Source: Phycisphaeraceae bacterium | GTDB taxonomy: Bacteria > Planctomycetota > Phycisphaerae > Phycisphaerales > Phycisphaeraceae | DNA: 64,000 nt | Reading direction: 5' to 3' | Assembly (NCBI GenBank): GCA_028284155.1 | Contig: JANQSF010000034.1 | Span: 1-64,000, forward strand | Shown: in pieces, positions 41,385 to 50,907 of the stretch | How the letters are laid out: every line of letters begins with the position of its first letter | Numbering within the stretch: the first letter of the stretch is position 1 | Notes under the pieces: generated by a model | Seen by the model: only the letters and a program-made list of their open reading frames with translations | What the model was told of the DNA's origin: nothing | The model's database searches: none | Program-made: the position numbers and the translations under genes

Positions 41385-43826
41385 ATGAACACCATTCGCC
41401 CGAACGTCCTCGCCCTCTTCTGCCTCGCGATCGGCCTGACTGTTGCCCCGTCAATCCGTGCGGCGGACAAGGCCGACGCGCAAGGCCCGCGCCATCTCTG
41501 GCACCCCGTCACGATCACGTTCACCGGCCCGCAGACCGGCGAGTCAGCTAACCCGAACCCGTTCCGCGACTACCGCCTCGACGTGGCCTTCATGCACGAG
41601 AGCGGACAACTGGTCGTCGTGCCCGGCTACTACGCGGCCGACGGCGACTCGGGCGAAACCGGCGCGACCGCGGGGAACAAATGGCGTGTCAAATTCGTGC
41701 CCGATCATCAAGGCGCGTGGACCTACAAAGCCTCGTTCCGGAAGGGCAAGGACGTCGCATTGGCGGATGCTATCAACGCGGGTGATTCGGCCGGTCACTT
41801 CGACGACGCGACGGGACGGTTCATCGTCGGTGAGGCGCCCCCCAACGCGACCGGCTTCCACGCCAAGGGCACGCTGCGCTACGTCGGCGAGCGTTACCTG
41901 CGCTTCGCCGGTACCAACGAGCCATTTATCAAAGCCGGGGCAGACAGCCCGGAGAACCTGCTCGGCTACGCCGACTTCGACGGCACGTACCGCCACGGCA
42001 AAGACGCGAAGATCGGCAAGGCCAACACCGACAAGCTGCACCGGTACGAGCCGCATGTGCGCGACTGGAAGCCGGGCGACCCGACGTGGAACGGCGGCAA
42101 GGGCAAGGGCCTGATCGGCGCGATGAACTACCTCGCGTCGCAGGGCATGAACAGCGTCTACTTCCTGACCATGAACGTCACGGGCGACGGCAAGGACGTT
42201 TGGCCTTGGACCAGCCACACCGAACGCTTCCGCTTCGACTGCTCGAAACTCGACCAGTGGGAAATCGTGTTCGCGCACATGGACAAGCTCGGCCTGCAAC
42301 TGCACGTCGTGACGCAGGAGCAGGAAAACGACCAACTGCTCGACGGTGGCGACCTCGGCCCGCAGCGGCGTTTGTATCACCGCGAGTTGATCGCACGGTT
42401 CGGCCACCACCTGGCTGTCGAGTGGAACCTGGGCGAGGAGAACACGAACACCGACGCGCAGCGCAAGGCGTTCTGCGACTACATCAAGCGCTTAGACCCG
42501 TACGATCACCGCATCGCCTGCCACACGTTCCCGGGCAAGTACGACCAAGTCTACAACCCGCTGCTCGGCCACAAGACGTTTGACGGCCCGTCGCTGCAAA
42601 CCAACGACACGCACAACCAGACCTTGCGCTGGGTGCTGCGCTCAGCCGCCGCAGGTCGGCAGTGGGTCGTCTGCCTCGACGAGATCGGCCCAGCCAACAC
42701 GGGCGTCAAGCCGGACAAGGACGATCCCGGTCACGACGAGGTGCGTCGCAAACACCTGTGGGGCAATCTGATGGCCGGCGGCGCGGGCGTCGAGTGGTAC
42801 TTCGGCTACAAGTACGCGCACAACGACCTGAACTGCGAGGACTGGCGGTCGCGGGCGAACATGTGGAAGCAGACGCGCATCGCGGTCGAGTTCTTTCACA
42901 AGCACCTGCCGTTCGCGCGGATGATGCCGGCCGACCAGTTGACCGAAGCGAAAGACGACTACGTCCTGGCTCGGCCGGACGACGTGTACGCGGTTTATCA
43001 ACCGCGTGGTGGGAAACTCACATTGCGCGTCGGCCATTCAGCCAGCGGGTACTCGTTGCACTGGTACAACCCGCGCACGGGCGGCGACCTGATCAAGGGG
43101 CCGTTGGGCGTGGCGGACAAGAACGGCGTGGTCACATTCGATGACGCCCCCCCGGGGCCTGAGGGTCAGGACTGGGTCGCCATCGTGCGGGCAGAGGCAC
43201 ACGCGGTCGAATTGAGCACGCTGCGCGTCAACGGCCGGGTGTGGGGCAGGTTCCCAGCCCGCAGCGCCGTGCCGATTAACATTGCAACCGACCCACGTAC
43301 GAAGCTCGAAACCTGGAGCGTCCTCAAGCCGGGCGACGCGGGCAAGACGGTCAAGATCATCGACCGCCAGCAGACCGCGGCGACGGTCATCATGCCGACG
43401 CACGACGTGGAGTTGGTGGCGATCCTGTCGACAGGGCCAGCGCCGGCCAAATCCAACGGACCGATCATCGGCACAATCGACCCGAACGCGCGCGTCACCG
43501 GGTTCACACTCATCAACGCCGACACGGACAAGCCCGTCGCCGGCTTCGACCCGATCAAGCCGAACGCCGTGATTGACACGTCGAAACTCGGCACGCGCAA
43601 CCTGAGCCTGCGGGCGAATGTGCGCGGGCGCGTCGCGGGTGTGCGGTTCGACCTGAACGGGAAGCGCGGCGTGCAGACGGAGCGCGTCGGGCCGTATTCA
43701 TTGACGGGCGATCAGGACGGCAACTACGCGCCTTGGGACTTGAAAGCGGGGCAGCACACGGTCCGCGCGAGCGTCCTGGGCGGTGGAAACAAGTCTGGGG
43801 CGGTGGTGTCTTTTACGTTGCGGTGA
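41385..43826 (+). CDS. DUF5060-type glycoside hydrolase-like protein, secreted
   Basis: This 813-residue protein has a signal peptide (NTIRPNVLALFCLAIGLTVAPSIRA). A beta-sandwich DUF5060 domain (about 35-150, HPVTITFTGPQTGES...WTYKASF) leads into a TIM-barrel core (about 165-520). The core contains KGLIGAMNYLASQGMNSVYFLTMN, VEWNLGEENTNT (likely acid/base Glu), and VCLDEIGPAN (likely nucleophile Glu). A beta-sandwich tail near 540-600 has YSLHWYNPRTGG, as in putative collagen-binding/CBM-like domains. A further Ig-like tail follows. Such proteins act on polysaccharides outside the cell; the substrate is unknown. The following gene is a five-haem cytochrome c. Confidence 0.8.
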   Translation: MNTIRPNVLALFCLAIGLTVAPSIRAADKADAQGPRHLWHPVTITFTGPQTGESANPNPFRDYRLDVAFMHESGQLVVVPGYYAADGDSGETGATAGNKWRVKFVPDHQGAWTYKASFRKGKDVALADAINAGDSAGHFDDATGRFIVGEAPPNATGFHAKGTLRYVGERYLRFAGTNEPFIKAGADSPENLLGYADFDGTYRHGKDAKIGKANTDKLHRYEPHVRDWKPGDPTWNGGKGKGLIGAMNYLASQGMNSVYFLTMNVTGDGKDVWPWTSHTERFRFDCSKLDQWEIVFAHMDKLGLQLHVVTQEQENDQLLDGGDLGPQRRLYHRELIARFGHHLAVEWNLGEENTNTDAQRKAFCDYIKRLDPYDHRIACHTFPGKYDQVYNPLLGHKTFDGPSLQTNDTHNQTLRWVLRSAAAGRQWVVCLDEIGPANTGVKPDKDDPGHDEVRRKHLWGNLMAGGAGVEWYFGYKYAHNDLNCEDWRSRANMWKQTRIAVEFFHKHLPFARMMPADQLTEAKDDYVLARPDDVYAVYQPRGGKLTLRVGHSASGYSLHWYNPRTGGDLIKGPLGVADKNGVVTFDDAPPGPEGQDWVAIVRAEAHAVELSTLRVNGRVWGRFPARSAVPINIATDPRTKLETWSVLKPGDAGKTVKIIDRQQTAATVIMPTHDVELVAILSTGPAPAKSNGPIIGTIDPNARVTGFTLINADTDKPVAGFDPIKPNAVIDTSKLGTRNLSLRANVRGRVAGVRFDLNGKRGVQTERVGPYSLTGDQDGNYAPWDLKAGQHTVRASVLGGGNKSGAVVSFTLR

Positions 43827-43863
43827 TCTGGTGAGGACTCGTATCGGATACCAACCACGGCCC

Positions 43864-43884
43864 CGCGCTAAGCCGCAAGCGGCC
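43864..43884. repeat. GCTAAGCCGCAAGCGGC repeat (family D) copy 1
   Basis: CGCGCTAAGCCGCAAGCGGC, a short palindromic unit recurring at 48.24 kb and, inverted, at 59.27 kb. Downstream of it, before the cytochrome gene, the segment GGGGGTGTCCGGGGTTGTCC is a small direct repeat. Confidence 0.65.
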
Positions 43885-44038
43885 TGACGTGGCCGTGGGC
43901 CTGTCGCCGACTGCAAGATCGACCGATGTTCAACGGTGGTTCGTAGAATGGACTGGCCAACCGGATGGGCCGGGCAATTCCGCAAGGCCGGGGGTGTCCG
44001 GGGTTGTCCGGGGGTAAATGACGCAACCGGAGTCACTG

Positions 44039-46327
44039 ATGAATCGCTCTCAATGCGCGGCCGCGTGGTCGCTTGGCGTCGCCTTGCTTGCCCTGACGGG
44101 GTGGGGCGTGCTGTACCGCGCCGATGCGGAGACGCCCGAGAAACTGACATCGACCGTCAAGCCCGAGCCGTTGGCTGAGCAGCGGCGTGGCTACGGCGAA
44201 GGTTTGACGCTCGCCGTCGAACCCGTCGGCCGACCGGGGCAGGTCGATGTGCGGCGTGTGCGGTTGGCGGCGTTGTATGTGCCCGAGGGCGAGTCGGCGT
44301 CGGTGTTCACGTCACCCGGGCCGTTCCGCGCGACGTTCACCGGCCTGCTGCGCATCCCGCTGCGCGGCAACTACAAGCTGTCGGCCGGCGGAAACGGCCG
44401 AGCGACGATCATTGTTAACGATGTCGAACTGCTGACAGCCGAGGGCGACGACCTGTCGAAGGCGCCGGCCAAAGAAGTGGAGATGAAGAAGGGACGGAAC
44501 GCGGTCGTCGTGAAGTACAAAAGCCCCGCGTCGGGCGACGCGCAGTTCCGGCTTTATTGGGAATCGATCGACTTCCCGCGCGAGACGGTTCCGCCGAGCG
44601 TCTGGTCACACTACAAGCACGAGCTGCCCGTGCGCGAGGGCGAACGGCGGCGGCTGGGTCGGCAACTGGTCGCGACACACCGTTGCCTGAAGTGCCACCA
44701 ACCCGAGGCGTCGTTCGCCAAGGCGTTGGCGATGCCCGAACTGGCCGACGACGCGCCAAACCTGACGCACACGGGCAACCGCCTCAACGCCGAGTGGATC
44801 GCGGCGTGGATGGCCAACCCGCACGCGATGCGCCCGACGGCGACGATGCCGAACGTGTTGGCGCACCTCGACGAGGCGGAGCGCGGCAAAGCGGTGGCCG
44901 ACATCACGGCTGCGTTGTCATTGACGCGCATCCGCGAGCGGCGGGAATACCACATGCCGCTGCGCGACGGTAAGGCGTTGGCCAAAGGTGGCGACCTGTA
45001 CGCCCGGCTCGGTTGCGTGGGCTGCCACGTCCTGCCCGACCACAACGACGAGTCGACGCTCGAGGGGCGAATCCCGCTGTACCACGTCAAGGCCAAGTTC
45101 AAACCGCACGCGCTGGTCGATTTCCTGCTCAGGCCGGAGGCGCACTACGCGGCGGTGCGCATGCCGAACTTCGGGCTGTCGGTCGAAGAGGCGCGCGTGA
45201 TCGCCGGCTTTGTCCTGTCGCGGAAAGGCAAACCGCTACCGGACACGGGCGTCGCGATTGACCTGAGCAAGGGCGACGTCAAACGCGGGGAGGCGTTGAT
45301 GACGACGCTCGGCTGCATGGCCTGCCACAAGATGAACCCGCAAACGACGTTCGCGAACAAGGCCAAGGCACCCAGTCTTTCGTCCACCGTGCTCAATGCC
45401 GATTGGAAGCGTGGTTGCATGGCTGACGACGACGACGCGGCCGGCCGCGGCAAGGCCCCGCAGATCACCCTCGACGACGATCAGCGCGACGCGCTGCGTG
45501 CGTTCGCCGCGACGGACTGGTCGTCGTTGACGCGCGCGTCACGTGTCGAGTTTTCACAACGACAGTTCAAGACGATGCGGTGTGACGCGTGCCACGACCG
45601 CGACGGGTACGAGAGCTGGTGGGCGTCGTTCAGCGACGAGGTCGCTGCCTTCAAGATCGAAAAGGACCACCCCGAGAAGCCCAAGGCCAAGCCGGAGGAC
45701 GACCCGTTCGGAGACGGGGATGACGGCTTCGGTGGCGACGGCTTCGAGGAAAACGCCCCGGGCGAGGGCGGCGCGCCGCCGGTCGATCAATCCCGCCCCG
45801 ACCTGTCGCTGATCGGCGAGAAGCTTCGGCCGAGTTGGATGGCCAAATTCATGTCGGGTCAGCTCGATTACAAGCCCCGACCGTGGATGCAGGCCAAGAT
45901 GCCGTCGTTCGGCCAGCGCGGTGCGATGATCGCGTACGGCACGTCGATGGCGCACGGCTTCCCGCCGACCGACCTGCCGCAACAGAAGTCGGACCCGCAG
46001 ATGGCCGCGGCGGGACGCAAACTCGCCGCGCCGCAGGGCGGGCTGGCGTGCATCAGTTGTCACGGCATCGGCAAGATGAAACCGACCAACGTGTTCGAGG
46101 CGCAGGGCGTGAACTTCCAATACACGGCTGAGCGACTCAACCACGAGTACTACCACCGCTGGATGATGAAGCCGACCCGCATCGCGCCGCAGACACGCAT
46201 GCCCAAGTTCGCCGACGACAAAGGACGCACGCCGCTGACCGAGTACTACGACGGCGACGCGCGGAAGCAGTTCGAGGCGGTTTGGCATTACATCCTAACG
46301 GGTCGGAAGATCGTGCCGCCGCAGTAG
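44039..46327 (+). CDS. exported five-haem cytochrome c with PA14-like domain
   Basis: This 762-residue protein starts at the ATG at 44039 (GGAG upstream) with a signal peptide (QCAAAWSLGVALLALTGWGV). A beta-rich PA14-like domain occupies about residues 55-185 (FRATFTGLLRIPLRGNYKLSAGG, KKGRNAVVVKYKS). Five haem-attachment motifs follow: CLKCH (~217), CVGCH (~326), CMACH (~426), CDACH (~515) and CISCH (~671). The segment between the last two is a Pro/Glu/Asp-rich linker. PA14 domains often bind carbohydrates, so the protein may couple polysaccharide binding to electron transfer. It is in the same direction as the DUF5060-type glycosidase but 212 bases away. Confidence 0.85.
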   Translation: MNRSQCAAAWSLGVALLALTGWGVLYRADAETPEKLTSTVKPEPLAEQRRGYGEGLTLAVEPVGRPGQVDVRRVRLAALYVPEGESASVFTSPGPFRATFTGLLRIPLRGNYKLSAGGNGRATIIVNDVELLTAEGDDLSKAPAKEVEMKKGRNAVVVKYKSPASGDAQFRLYWESIDFPRETVPPSVWSHYKHELPVREGERRRLGRQLVATHRCLKCHQPEASFAKALAMPELADDAPNLTHTGNRLNAEWIAAWMANPHAMRPTATMPNVLAHLDEAERGKAVADITAALSLTRIRERREYHMPLRDGKALAKGGDLYARLGCVGCHVLPDHNDESTLEGRIPLYHVKAKFKPHALVDFLLRPEAHYAAVRMPNFGLSVEEARVIAGFVLSRKGKPLPDTGVAIDLSKGDVKRGEALMTTLGCMACHKMNPQTTFANKAKAPSLSSTVLNADWKRGCMADDDDAAGRGKAPQITLDDDQRDALRAFAATDWSSLTRASRVEFSQRQFKTMRCDACHDRDGYESWWASFSDEVAAFKIEKDHPEKPKAKPEDDPFGDGDDGFGGDGFEENAPGEGGAPPVDQSRPDLSLIGEKLRPSWMAKFMSGQLDYKPRPWMQAKMPSFGQRGAMIAYGTSMAHGFPPTDLPQQKSDPQMAAAGRKLAAPQGGLACISCHGIGKMKPTNVFEAQGVNFQYTAERLNHEYYHRWMMKPTRIAPQTRMPKFADDKGRTPLTEYYDGDARKQFEAVWHYILTGRKIVPPQ

Positions 46328-46349
46328 CTTTGTCGAACAGCGTTCGCTG

Positions 46350-46805
46350 TCAGTGGTGCCGAAGATCCCATTCAAACACAACGGCCGGGTCTCCAGGAAC
46401 TAGCCTAAACTGACGACCTCGCGGGAAGCCGGCACTTGCGAAACGCGCCATAGTTGCCTCGAACATGACGCGTGCAATTGCATCTGCTTGGAGTACGGCA
46501 ACAAGCCTGATCCGCCAATCTTCCTTTCCCCAGATGTCAGCGGTGAGCCGAGAGGCATTCAATCCACCGCCGCCGGCCTGAACTTCGAGCAGCGTCGCGT
46601 CGCCATCGATTCCCCACCACGCATCGACTTGTAGGCAATCAGCCGACGAGAGCCCCAACCTGTCCAAAATTTGCGGTTCGTCTGCAAATGCGTGTACGGG
46701 TATGTACTCCCACCCATACCGTCGGTGCCGATACACACTTTCTGGCGCAGCCTCGACTCGATCGCGAAAGTCCTTCCATCTTCTAGACTGATCAGTGCTG
46801 GTCAT
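46350..46805 (-). CDS. hypothetical protein
   Basis: This 151-residue protein starts at the ATG at 46805, an alternative to an in-frame start 15 bases upstream. It is soluble and mixed alpha/beta (RRWKDFRDRVEAAPES, GWEYIPVHAFADE, TLLEVQAGGGGLNAS, FEATMARFASAGFPRGRQF). No family recognised. It is 18 bases downstream of a sulfatase in the same direction and has a lower GC content than its neighbours. It may be co-transcribed with the sulfatase by accident of insertion. Confidence 0.5.
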   Translation of the reverse strand: MTSTDQSRRWKDFRDRVEAAPESVYRHRRYGWEYIPVHAFADEPQILDRLGLSSADCLQVDAWWGIDGDATLLEVQAGGGGLNASRLTADIWGKEDWRIRLVAVLQADAIARVMFEATMARFASAGFPRGRQFRLVPGDPAVVFEWDLRHH

Positions 46806-46823
46806 AGGCACACCGCCCAACTC

Positions 46824-48203
46824 CTACTTGCTGCGGGCTGTCTCGGCCAATTGTTTCATTTTCGCAACCACGTCGGGATGAGCCTTTGCAAGGTCATTTT
46901 TCTCACCGATGTCGGTGCGCAGGTCGTACAGCTCCCACGGCTTGTTCTTGGCGACCTGTACGGCCTTCCAGTGGCCTTGTCGGACGGCGGTCTTTGGACC
47001 GTACGCCCAGAAGAGGTAATCGTGCTTTTGTTGCTTTTTGCCGAGCATGGCGTTGACGAAGGAGATGCCGTCGGTGTCTTTGGGAATGTCCAGACCTGCC
47101 AACTCGCAGGCCGTGGGCGTCCAGTCCCAGAACGCGCTGGGGTGGTCGCTGACCGTGCCGGGCTTAATCTTGCCCGGCCAATAGGCGATCATGGGCACGC
47201 GGATGCCGCCTTCGTACAGGTCGCGCTTCATGCCTCGCAGCGGGCCGTTGGCGTCGAAGTATTCCATCTTGTGCCCGCCTTCCTGGTGCGGGCCGTTGTC
47301 TGACGTGAAGACGATCAGCGTGTCCTTCTCGATCTTCAGGTCTTTGAGCAACTTGACGAGTCGGCCGACGTCGCCGTCCATCCGTGTGATCATCGCGGCC
47401 TGCCCCTTTTCGGGGTTCGGCCAATCCTTGTCTTTGTAGATGCCGTAGTCGGGCACTTCCTGGCCGTCGCCGGTGACCCGGCCGCCCTCGTTATTCGTGT
47501 GCGGGATCGTCCAGTGGATGTGCAGCAGGAACGGTTTGTCCTGATGCTTGCGGATGAAATCGAACGCCTGCTCGGTCATCACATCGTGTGAATAGGTGAC
47601 GCGGTGCTTGGGGTCGGCGACCCGGCCGCGGGCGGCGGGGTGATCCATCAACACGTTGCCCTTGAGCGGAAACTCTTCCATGTTCCGCCACAAGTGCGTC
47701 GGGTAGTAGTTGTGCGCGTTGCTCTGGCTGAGGTAGCCCATCCAGAAGTCGAAGCCCTGTTTGTTCGGGTGACCGGGGTTGGTCACGTCGCCCAGCGCCC
47801 ACTTGCCGACGCCGCCGGTCGCGTAGCCGGCCCGTTTGAGCCGTTCAGCCACGGTGACGTCCGACGGCTTGAGCACGTAGCCCTGGTTCGAGTTGATCGC
47901 GGTGTGGCCGGAGTGAAAACCCGTCCACAGCACGAGGCGCGACGGGCGGCAAACGGTCGCGCCGGAGTAAAAATCGGTGAACCGCATGCCGCCGGCCGCG
48001 AGGCGGTCGAGGTGCGGCGTCTGGATGACCTTCTGCCCGAAGCTACCCAGGTCGCCGTAGCCCAGGTCGTCGCACATGATGTAGATGAGGTTGGGGGGAC
48101 GTTCCGGGGGGCGTTCGGCCGCGGTGGCAATGACGTTGAGGGACAGCGCGAGTGCGAGCGCGAAATAGAGAGCCAGGTTTCTTAGACTACGGAGGTTGAG
48201 CAT
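46824..48203 (-). CDS. exported arylsulfatase
   Basis: This 459-residue protein has a signal peptide (NLRSLRNLALYFALALALSLNVIATAA). It has the sulfatase core: NLIYIMCDDLGYGDLGSFG (metal Asp pair), the formylglycine site CRPSR in FYSGATVCRPSRLVLWTG near residue 86, HSGHTAINSN, VGKWALGD, FTSDNGPHQEGG (metal residues) and MKRDLYEGGIRVPMIAYWPG. CRPSR is the standard C-x-P-x-R, so this enzyme should be a good FGE substrate, unlike the sulfatase at 24.5 kb. It should act on sulfated polysaccharides. A low-GC hypothetical follows closely. Confidence 0.93.
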   Translation of the reverse strand: MLNLRSLRNLALYFALALALSLNVIATAAERPPERPPNLIYIMCDDLGYGDLGSFGQKVIQTPHLDRLAAGGMRFTDFYSGATVCRPSRLVLWTGFHSGHTAINSNQGYVLKPSDVTVAERLKRAGYATGGVGKWALGDVTNPGHPNKQGFDFWMGYLSQSNAHNYYPTHLWRNMEEFPLKGNVLMDHPAARGRVADPKHRVTYSHDVMTEQAFDFIRKHQDKPFLLHIHWTIPHTNNEGGRVTGDGQEVPDYGIYKDKDWPNPEKGQAAMITRMDGDVGRLVKLLKDLKIEKDTLIVFTSDNGPHQEGGHKMEYFDANGPLRGMKRDLYEGGIRVPMIAYWPGKIKPGTVSDHPSAFWDWTPTACELAGLDIPKDTDGISFVNAMLGKKQQKHDYLFWAYGPKTAVRQGHWKAVQVAKNKPWELYDLRTDIGEKNDLAKAHPDVVAKMKQLAETARSK

Positions 48204-48237
48204 GAGGTGCTCCGGGGCAACAGGTGTTAAGGTTGAA

Positions 48238-48290
48238 ACGCGCTAAGCCGCAAGCGGCCAAGTCAATCGGCAATCGGCAATCGGCAATCA
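48238..48290. repeat. family D repeat plus tandem AATCGGC units
   Basis: CGCGCTAAGCCGCAAGCGGC (48239-48258) is followed by three tandem AATCGGC units (48263-48290). Similar AATCGGCAATCG strings lie in the infB-ylxP gap. Confidence 0.65.
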
Positions 48291-48308
48291 AACTTATGGT
48301 AACGGACG

Positions 48309-48716
48309 ATGTTGACTTACCGCATCCTGGCCGACTTGGTTCTGTTTCTGCACTTTGGTGTGGTGCTGTTTGTCATCTTCGGGTTGCTGGTGACGGTGGT
48401 CGGGCTGATCGCGAGGTGGGCGTGGGTGCGCAACTTCTGGTTTCGGCTGGCGCACCTGATCTGCATCGGGGTGGTGGTGGCGCAGGCCTGGCTGGGCGTG
48501 ATCTGCCCGCTGACGACCCTGGAAAACTGGCTGCGCCGGAAGGCGGGCGACGCGACGTATGAAGGCAGCTTCGTCGCGCACTGGGTCGGCGAGGTGTTGT
48601 TTTATGACGACGTGGAACCGTGGGTGTTCACGGTTTGTTATTCGGTGTTCGGGGCGCTGGTGCTGGTGACGTTTATCTTCGGGCCGCCGAGGTGGCCACG
48701 GCGGAAGAGTGATTGA
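48309..48716 (+). CDS. DUF2784 membrane protein
   Basis: This 135-residue protein has three hydrophobic segments near residues 5-32, 45-65 and 100-125, and the DUF2784 pattern: LADLVLFLHFGVVLFVIFG, then WLGVICPLTTLENWLRRKAG and YEGSFVAHWV. It is an integral membrane protein of unknown role. It starts at the ATG at 48309 with no strong ribosome binding site visible. The neighbours are divergent or unrelated. Confidence 0.85.
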   Translation: MLTYRILADLVLFLHFGVVLFVIFGLLVTVVGLIARWAWVRNFWFRLAHLICIGVVVAQAWLGVICPLTTLENWLRRKAGDATYEGSFVAHWVGEVLFYDDVEPWVFTVCYSVFGALVLVTFIFGPPRWPRRKSD

Positions 48717-48770
48717 TTGGGAGGGGGAGGCTCCGTCCCGGTTCAAAGCGCGACCCATCAAGGTCAACCG

Positions 48771-48793
48771 CACGGCCGACACGGCCGTGGCAT
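48771..48793. repeat. family C repeat, single arm
   Basis: CACGGCCGACACGGCCGTGG, matching one arm of the complete repeat at 38724-38792. Confidence 0.65.
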
Positions 48794-48862
48794 GAGTCTG
48801 GGGCGCGAGCCACATTCCGGGGGCAGGGGGCCGGGGACCGGGGGTGACCTATCATCCTGACC

Positions 48863-50029
48863 ATGCCCGGCAACAGCTTTGGACAACTCTTTCGTGTGAC
48901 GACGGCCGGCGAAAGCCACGGGCCGGGCAATGTGGCGATTATAGACGGCGTGCCGCCGGGCATTGAGTTGAGCGAGGCCGACCTGCAGCCGGACCTCGAC
49001 CGGCGTCGGCCGGGCCAATCGAAGATTGTGACGCAACGCGACGAGGCGGACGTGCCCGAGATCCTGTCGGGCGTGTTTGAGGGCGTGACGACCGGCACGT
49101 CGATCGCTGTGCTGATCCGCAACAAAGACCAGCGGTCGCGCGACTACAGCGACATCAAGGACAAGTATCGGCCGGGCCACGCCGACTACACGTTCGACGC
49201 GAAGTTCGGCCGACGTGATTACCGCGGCGGCGGGCGTTCGAGCGCGCGGGAGACGAACGTGCGTGTCGCGGCCGGCGCGATCGCCAAGAAGCTGCTCAAG
49301 CAGGCGCACGGCGTGAGCATCGTCGGCTACGTCAAGCAGATCGGCGACCTGATCGCCGACGTGCCCGACCCCGCGGCCGTCACGCTGGAGCAGGTCGAGT
49401 CGAACATCGTGCGTTGTCCGGACCTGCGAATCGCTGACGACATGATCGCGTTGATCGAACAGTTGCGCGGCGAACAGGACTCGATCGGCGGCGTTTCGGA
49501 GATCGTGGCGACAAACGTCCCGCCGGGCTGGGGCGAGCCGGTGTTCGACAAGCTCAAAGCCGACCTGGGCAAGGCGATGTTCAGCCTGCCGGCTGTGCTG
49601 GGCGTCGAATACGGCGCGGGGTTCGGCGTCGCGACGGCGCGCGGCAGCGAGAACAACGACGTGTTTGTGAGGAGGGACCGACGGACCGAGGGATCAAGCC
49701 ACCCAGGGCAGATCGTCGCCGATCCCTCGGTGGCTCGGTCGCTTGATCCCTCGGTCCCTTCGATCGCGACGCGATCGAACCGCCACGGCGGGATGCTCGG
49801 CGGGATCTCGTCGGGGATGCCGATCGTCCTGCGGTGCGCGGTCAAGCCGACCAGTTCGCTGCCGCGGGAGCAGGAAACAGTCACGCGCGGCGGCGAGCCG
49901 ACGACCATTTCGACCAAGGGGCGGCACGACCCCTGCCTGCTGCCGCGGTTCGTCCCGATGGGCGAGGCGATGGTGGCCATCACACTGGCCGACCACATGC
50001 TCCGCCACCGGGCGCAGACGGGCGGGTAG
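48863..50029 (+). CDS. aroC: chorismate synthase (with in-frame palindromic insert)
   Basis: AroC converts EPSP to chorismate with reduced FMN, the last step of the shikimate pathway. The 388-residue protein has the normal start [20 protein letters not shown], the RRRPGQS region, [22 protein letters not shown], and the C-terminal [22 protein letters not shown]. Between GSENNDVFV (about residue 268) and [12 protein letters not shown] (about 310) lies a segment ([20 protein letters not shown] and following) that is ~20 residues longer than usual. It is encoded by a palindromic repeat, described separately. The reading frame is unbroken and both flanks are well conserved, so the enzyme may still work. 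Confidence 0.93.
   Translation: MPGNSFGQLFRVTTAGESHGPGNVAIIDGVPPGIELSEADLQPDLDRRRPGQSKIVTQRDEADVPEILSGVFEGVTTGTSIAVLIRNKDQRSRDYSDIKDKYRPGHADYTFDAKFGRRDYRGGGRSSARETNVRVAAGAIAKKLLKQAHGVSIVGYVKQIGDLIADVPDPAAVTLEQVESNIVRCPDLRIADDMIALIEQLRGEQDSIGGVSEIVATNVPPGWGEPVFDKLKADLGKAMFSLPAVLGVEYGAGFGVATARGSENNDVFVRRDRRTEGSSHPGQIVADPSVARSLDPSVPSIATRSNRHGGMLGGISSGMPIVLRCAVKPTSSLPREQETVTRGGEPTTISTKGRHDPCLLPRFVPMGEAMVAITLADHMLRHRAQTGG
49683..49757. repeat. palindromic repeat inside aroC
   Basis: Perfect 17-base inverted arms, GGACCGAGGGATCAAGC (49683-49699) and its inverse (49741-49757), lie within the aroC reading frame; GATCCCTCGGT also occurs at 49721 as an internal direct repeat. The segment adds residues not found in typical AroC between two conserved motifs. 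Confidence 0.8.
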
Positions 50030-50143
50030 CCCCGGACGCCGCTCCGATTCCCCCGCTTGCAATAACCGCCCCGTTCTGGCAAACTTACGCGGTCGTTGGC
50101 GGGTCGCCGCCTCGGCCATTCTTGTGGGTAGTGGGCAGCCCCG

Positions 50144-50899
50144 ATGCGATTGACCTTCCTCGGCACTGGCAGCGCTTTCACGCTGGACAACTACCACAGC
50201 AACATGCTGTTGGAAGTCGGCGATCAACGCTTGCTGATCGACTGCGGCGGCGACGTCCGTCACGCCCTGCACGGCCACCAACTCTCGGCCCGCGATATCG
50301 ACGCCGTCTACGTCAGCCACCTGCACGCCGACCACATCGGTGGCATGGAGTGGCTTGCCCTGGCGACATACTTCGACCCGCAGTGCGATCGGCCGACGCT
50401 CTACGTCAACGAGAAGCTGGCTGACGAGTTGTGGGACACCTGCCTCAAGGGCGGCCTGGGCACGCTGCAAAACCGTATCGCCCACCTCGACACGTACTTC
50501 GAGGTCGTGCGGATCGGCAAGAATCAGAGCTTCACTTTCGCCGACACCGCGCTCCAGAGCGTGCAGATGGTCCATTACATGGACGGTTACGAGATCGTGC
50601 CGTCGTACGGCCTGATCTGGCACGCGCGCGACGGGCGGCAGGTCTTTCTGACGACGGACACGCAGTTCAGCCCGAACCTGATGAAAGACTTCTACGCTGA
50701 GAGCGACCTGATCCTGCACGACGGCGAGACCAGCCCGCACAAGTCGGGCGTGCACGCGCACTACGAAGAACTCAAGGGCCTGCCCGACGATGTCCGCGCC
50801 AAGATGTGGCTTTACCACTACCAGGACGGCCCGCTTCCTGACGCCAAGGCCGACGGCTTCGCGGGATTCATCGAGCGCGGGCAGGTGTTTGAGTTGTGA
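50144..50899 (+). CDS. MBL-fold metallo-hydrolase
   Basis: This 251-residue protein belongs to the metallo-beta-lactamase superfamily, close to the RNase Z/Elac branch: FLGTGSAF at the start, HLHADHIGGMEW (HxHxDH metal site, about residue 58), TTDTQF (bridging Asp, about 170), and a late YHYQDG His. The insert typical of tRNase Z exosites is not obvious, so it is probably another hydrolase of the family. It is cytoplasmic, without a signal peptide. It starts 115 bases after aroC in the same direction. Confidence 0.85.
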   Translation: MRLTFLGTGSAFTLDNYHSNMLLEVGDQRLLIDCGGDVRHALHGHQLSARDIDAVYVSHLHADHIGGMEWLALATYFDPQCDRPTLYVNEKLADELWDTCLKGGLGTLQNRIAHLDTYFEVVRIGKNQSFTFADTALQSVQMVHYMDGYEIVPSYGLIWHARDGRQVFLTTDTQFSPNLMKDFYAESDLILHDGETSPHKSGVHAHYEELKGLPDDVRAKMWLYHYQDGPLPDAKADGFAGFIERGQVFEL

Positions 50900-50907
50900 G
50901 CCGTCCT

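Noticed and set aside
48263..48290. CRISPR array
   Set aside because: Only three contiguous 7-base units without spacers; no cas genes in the window.
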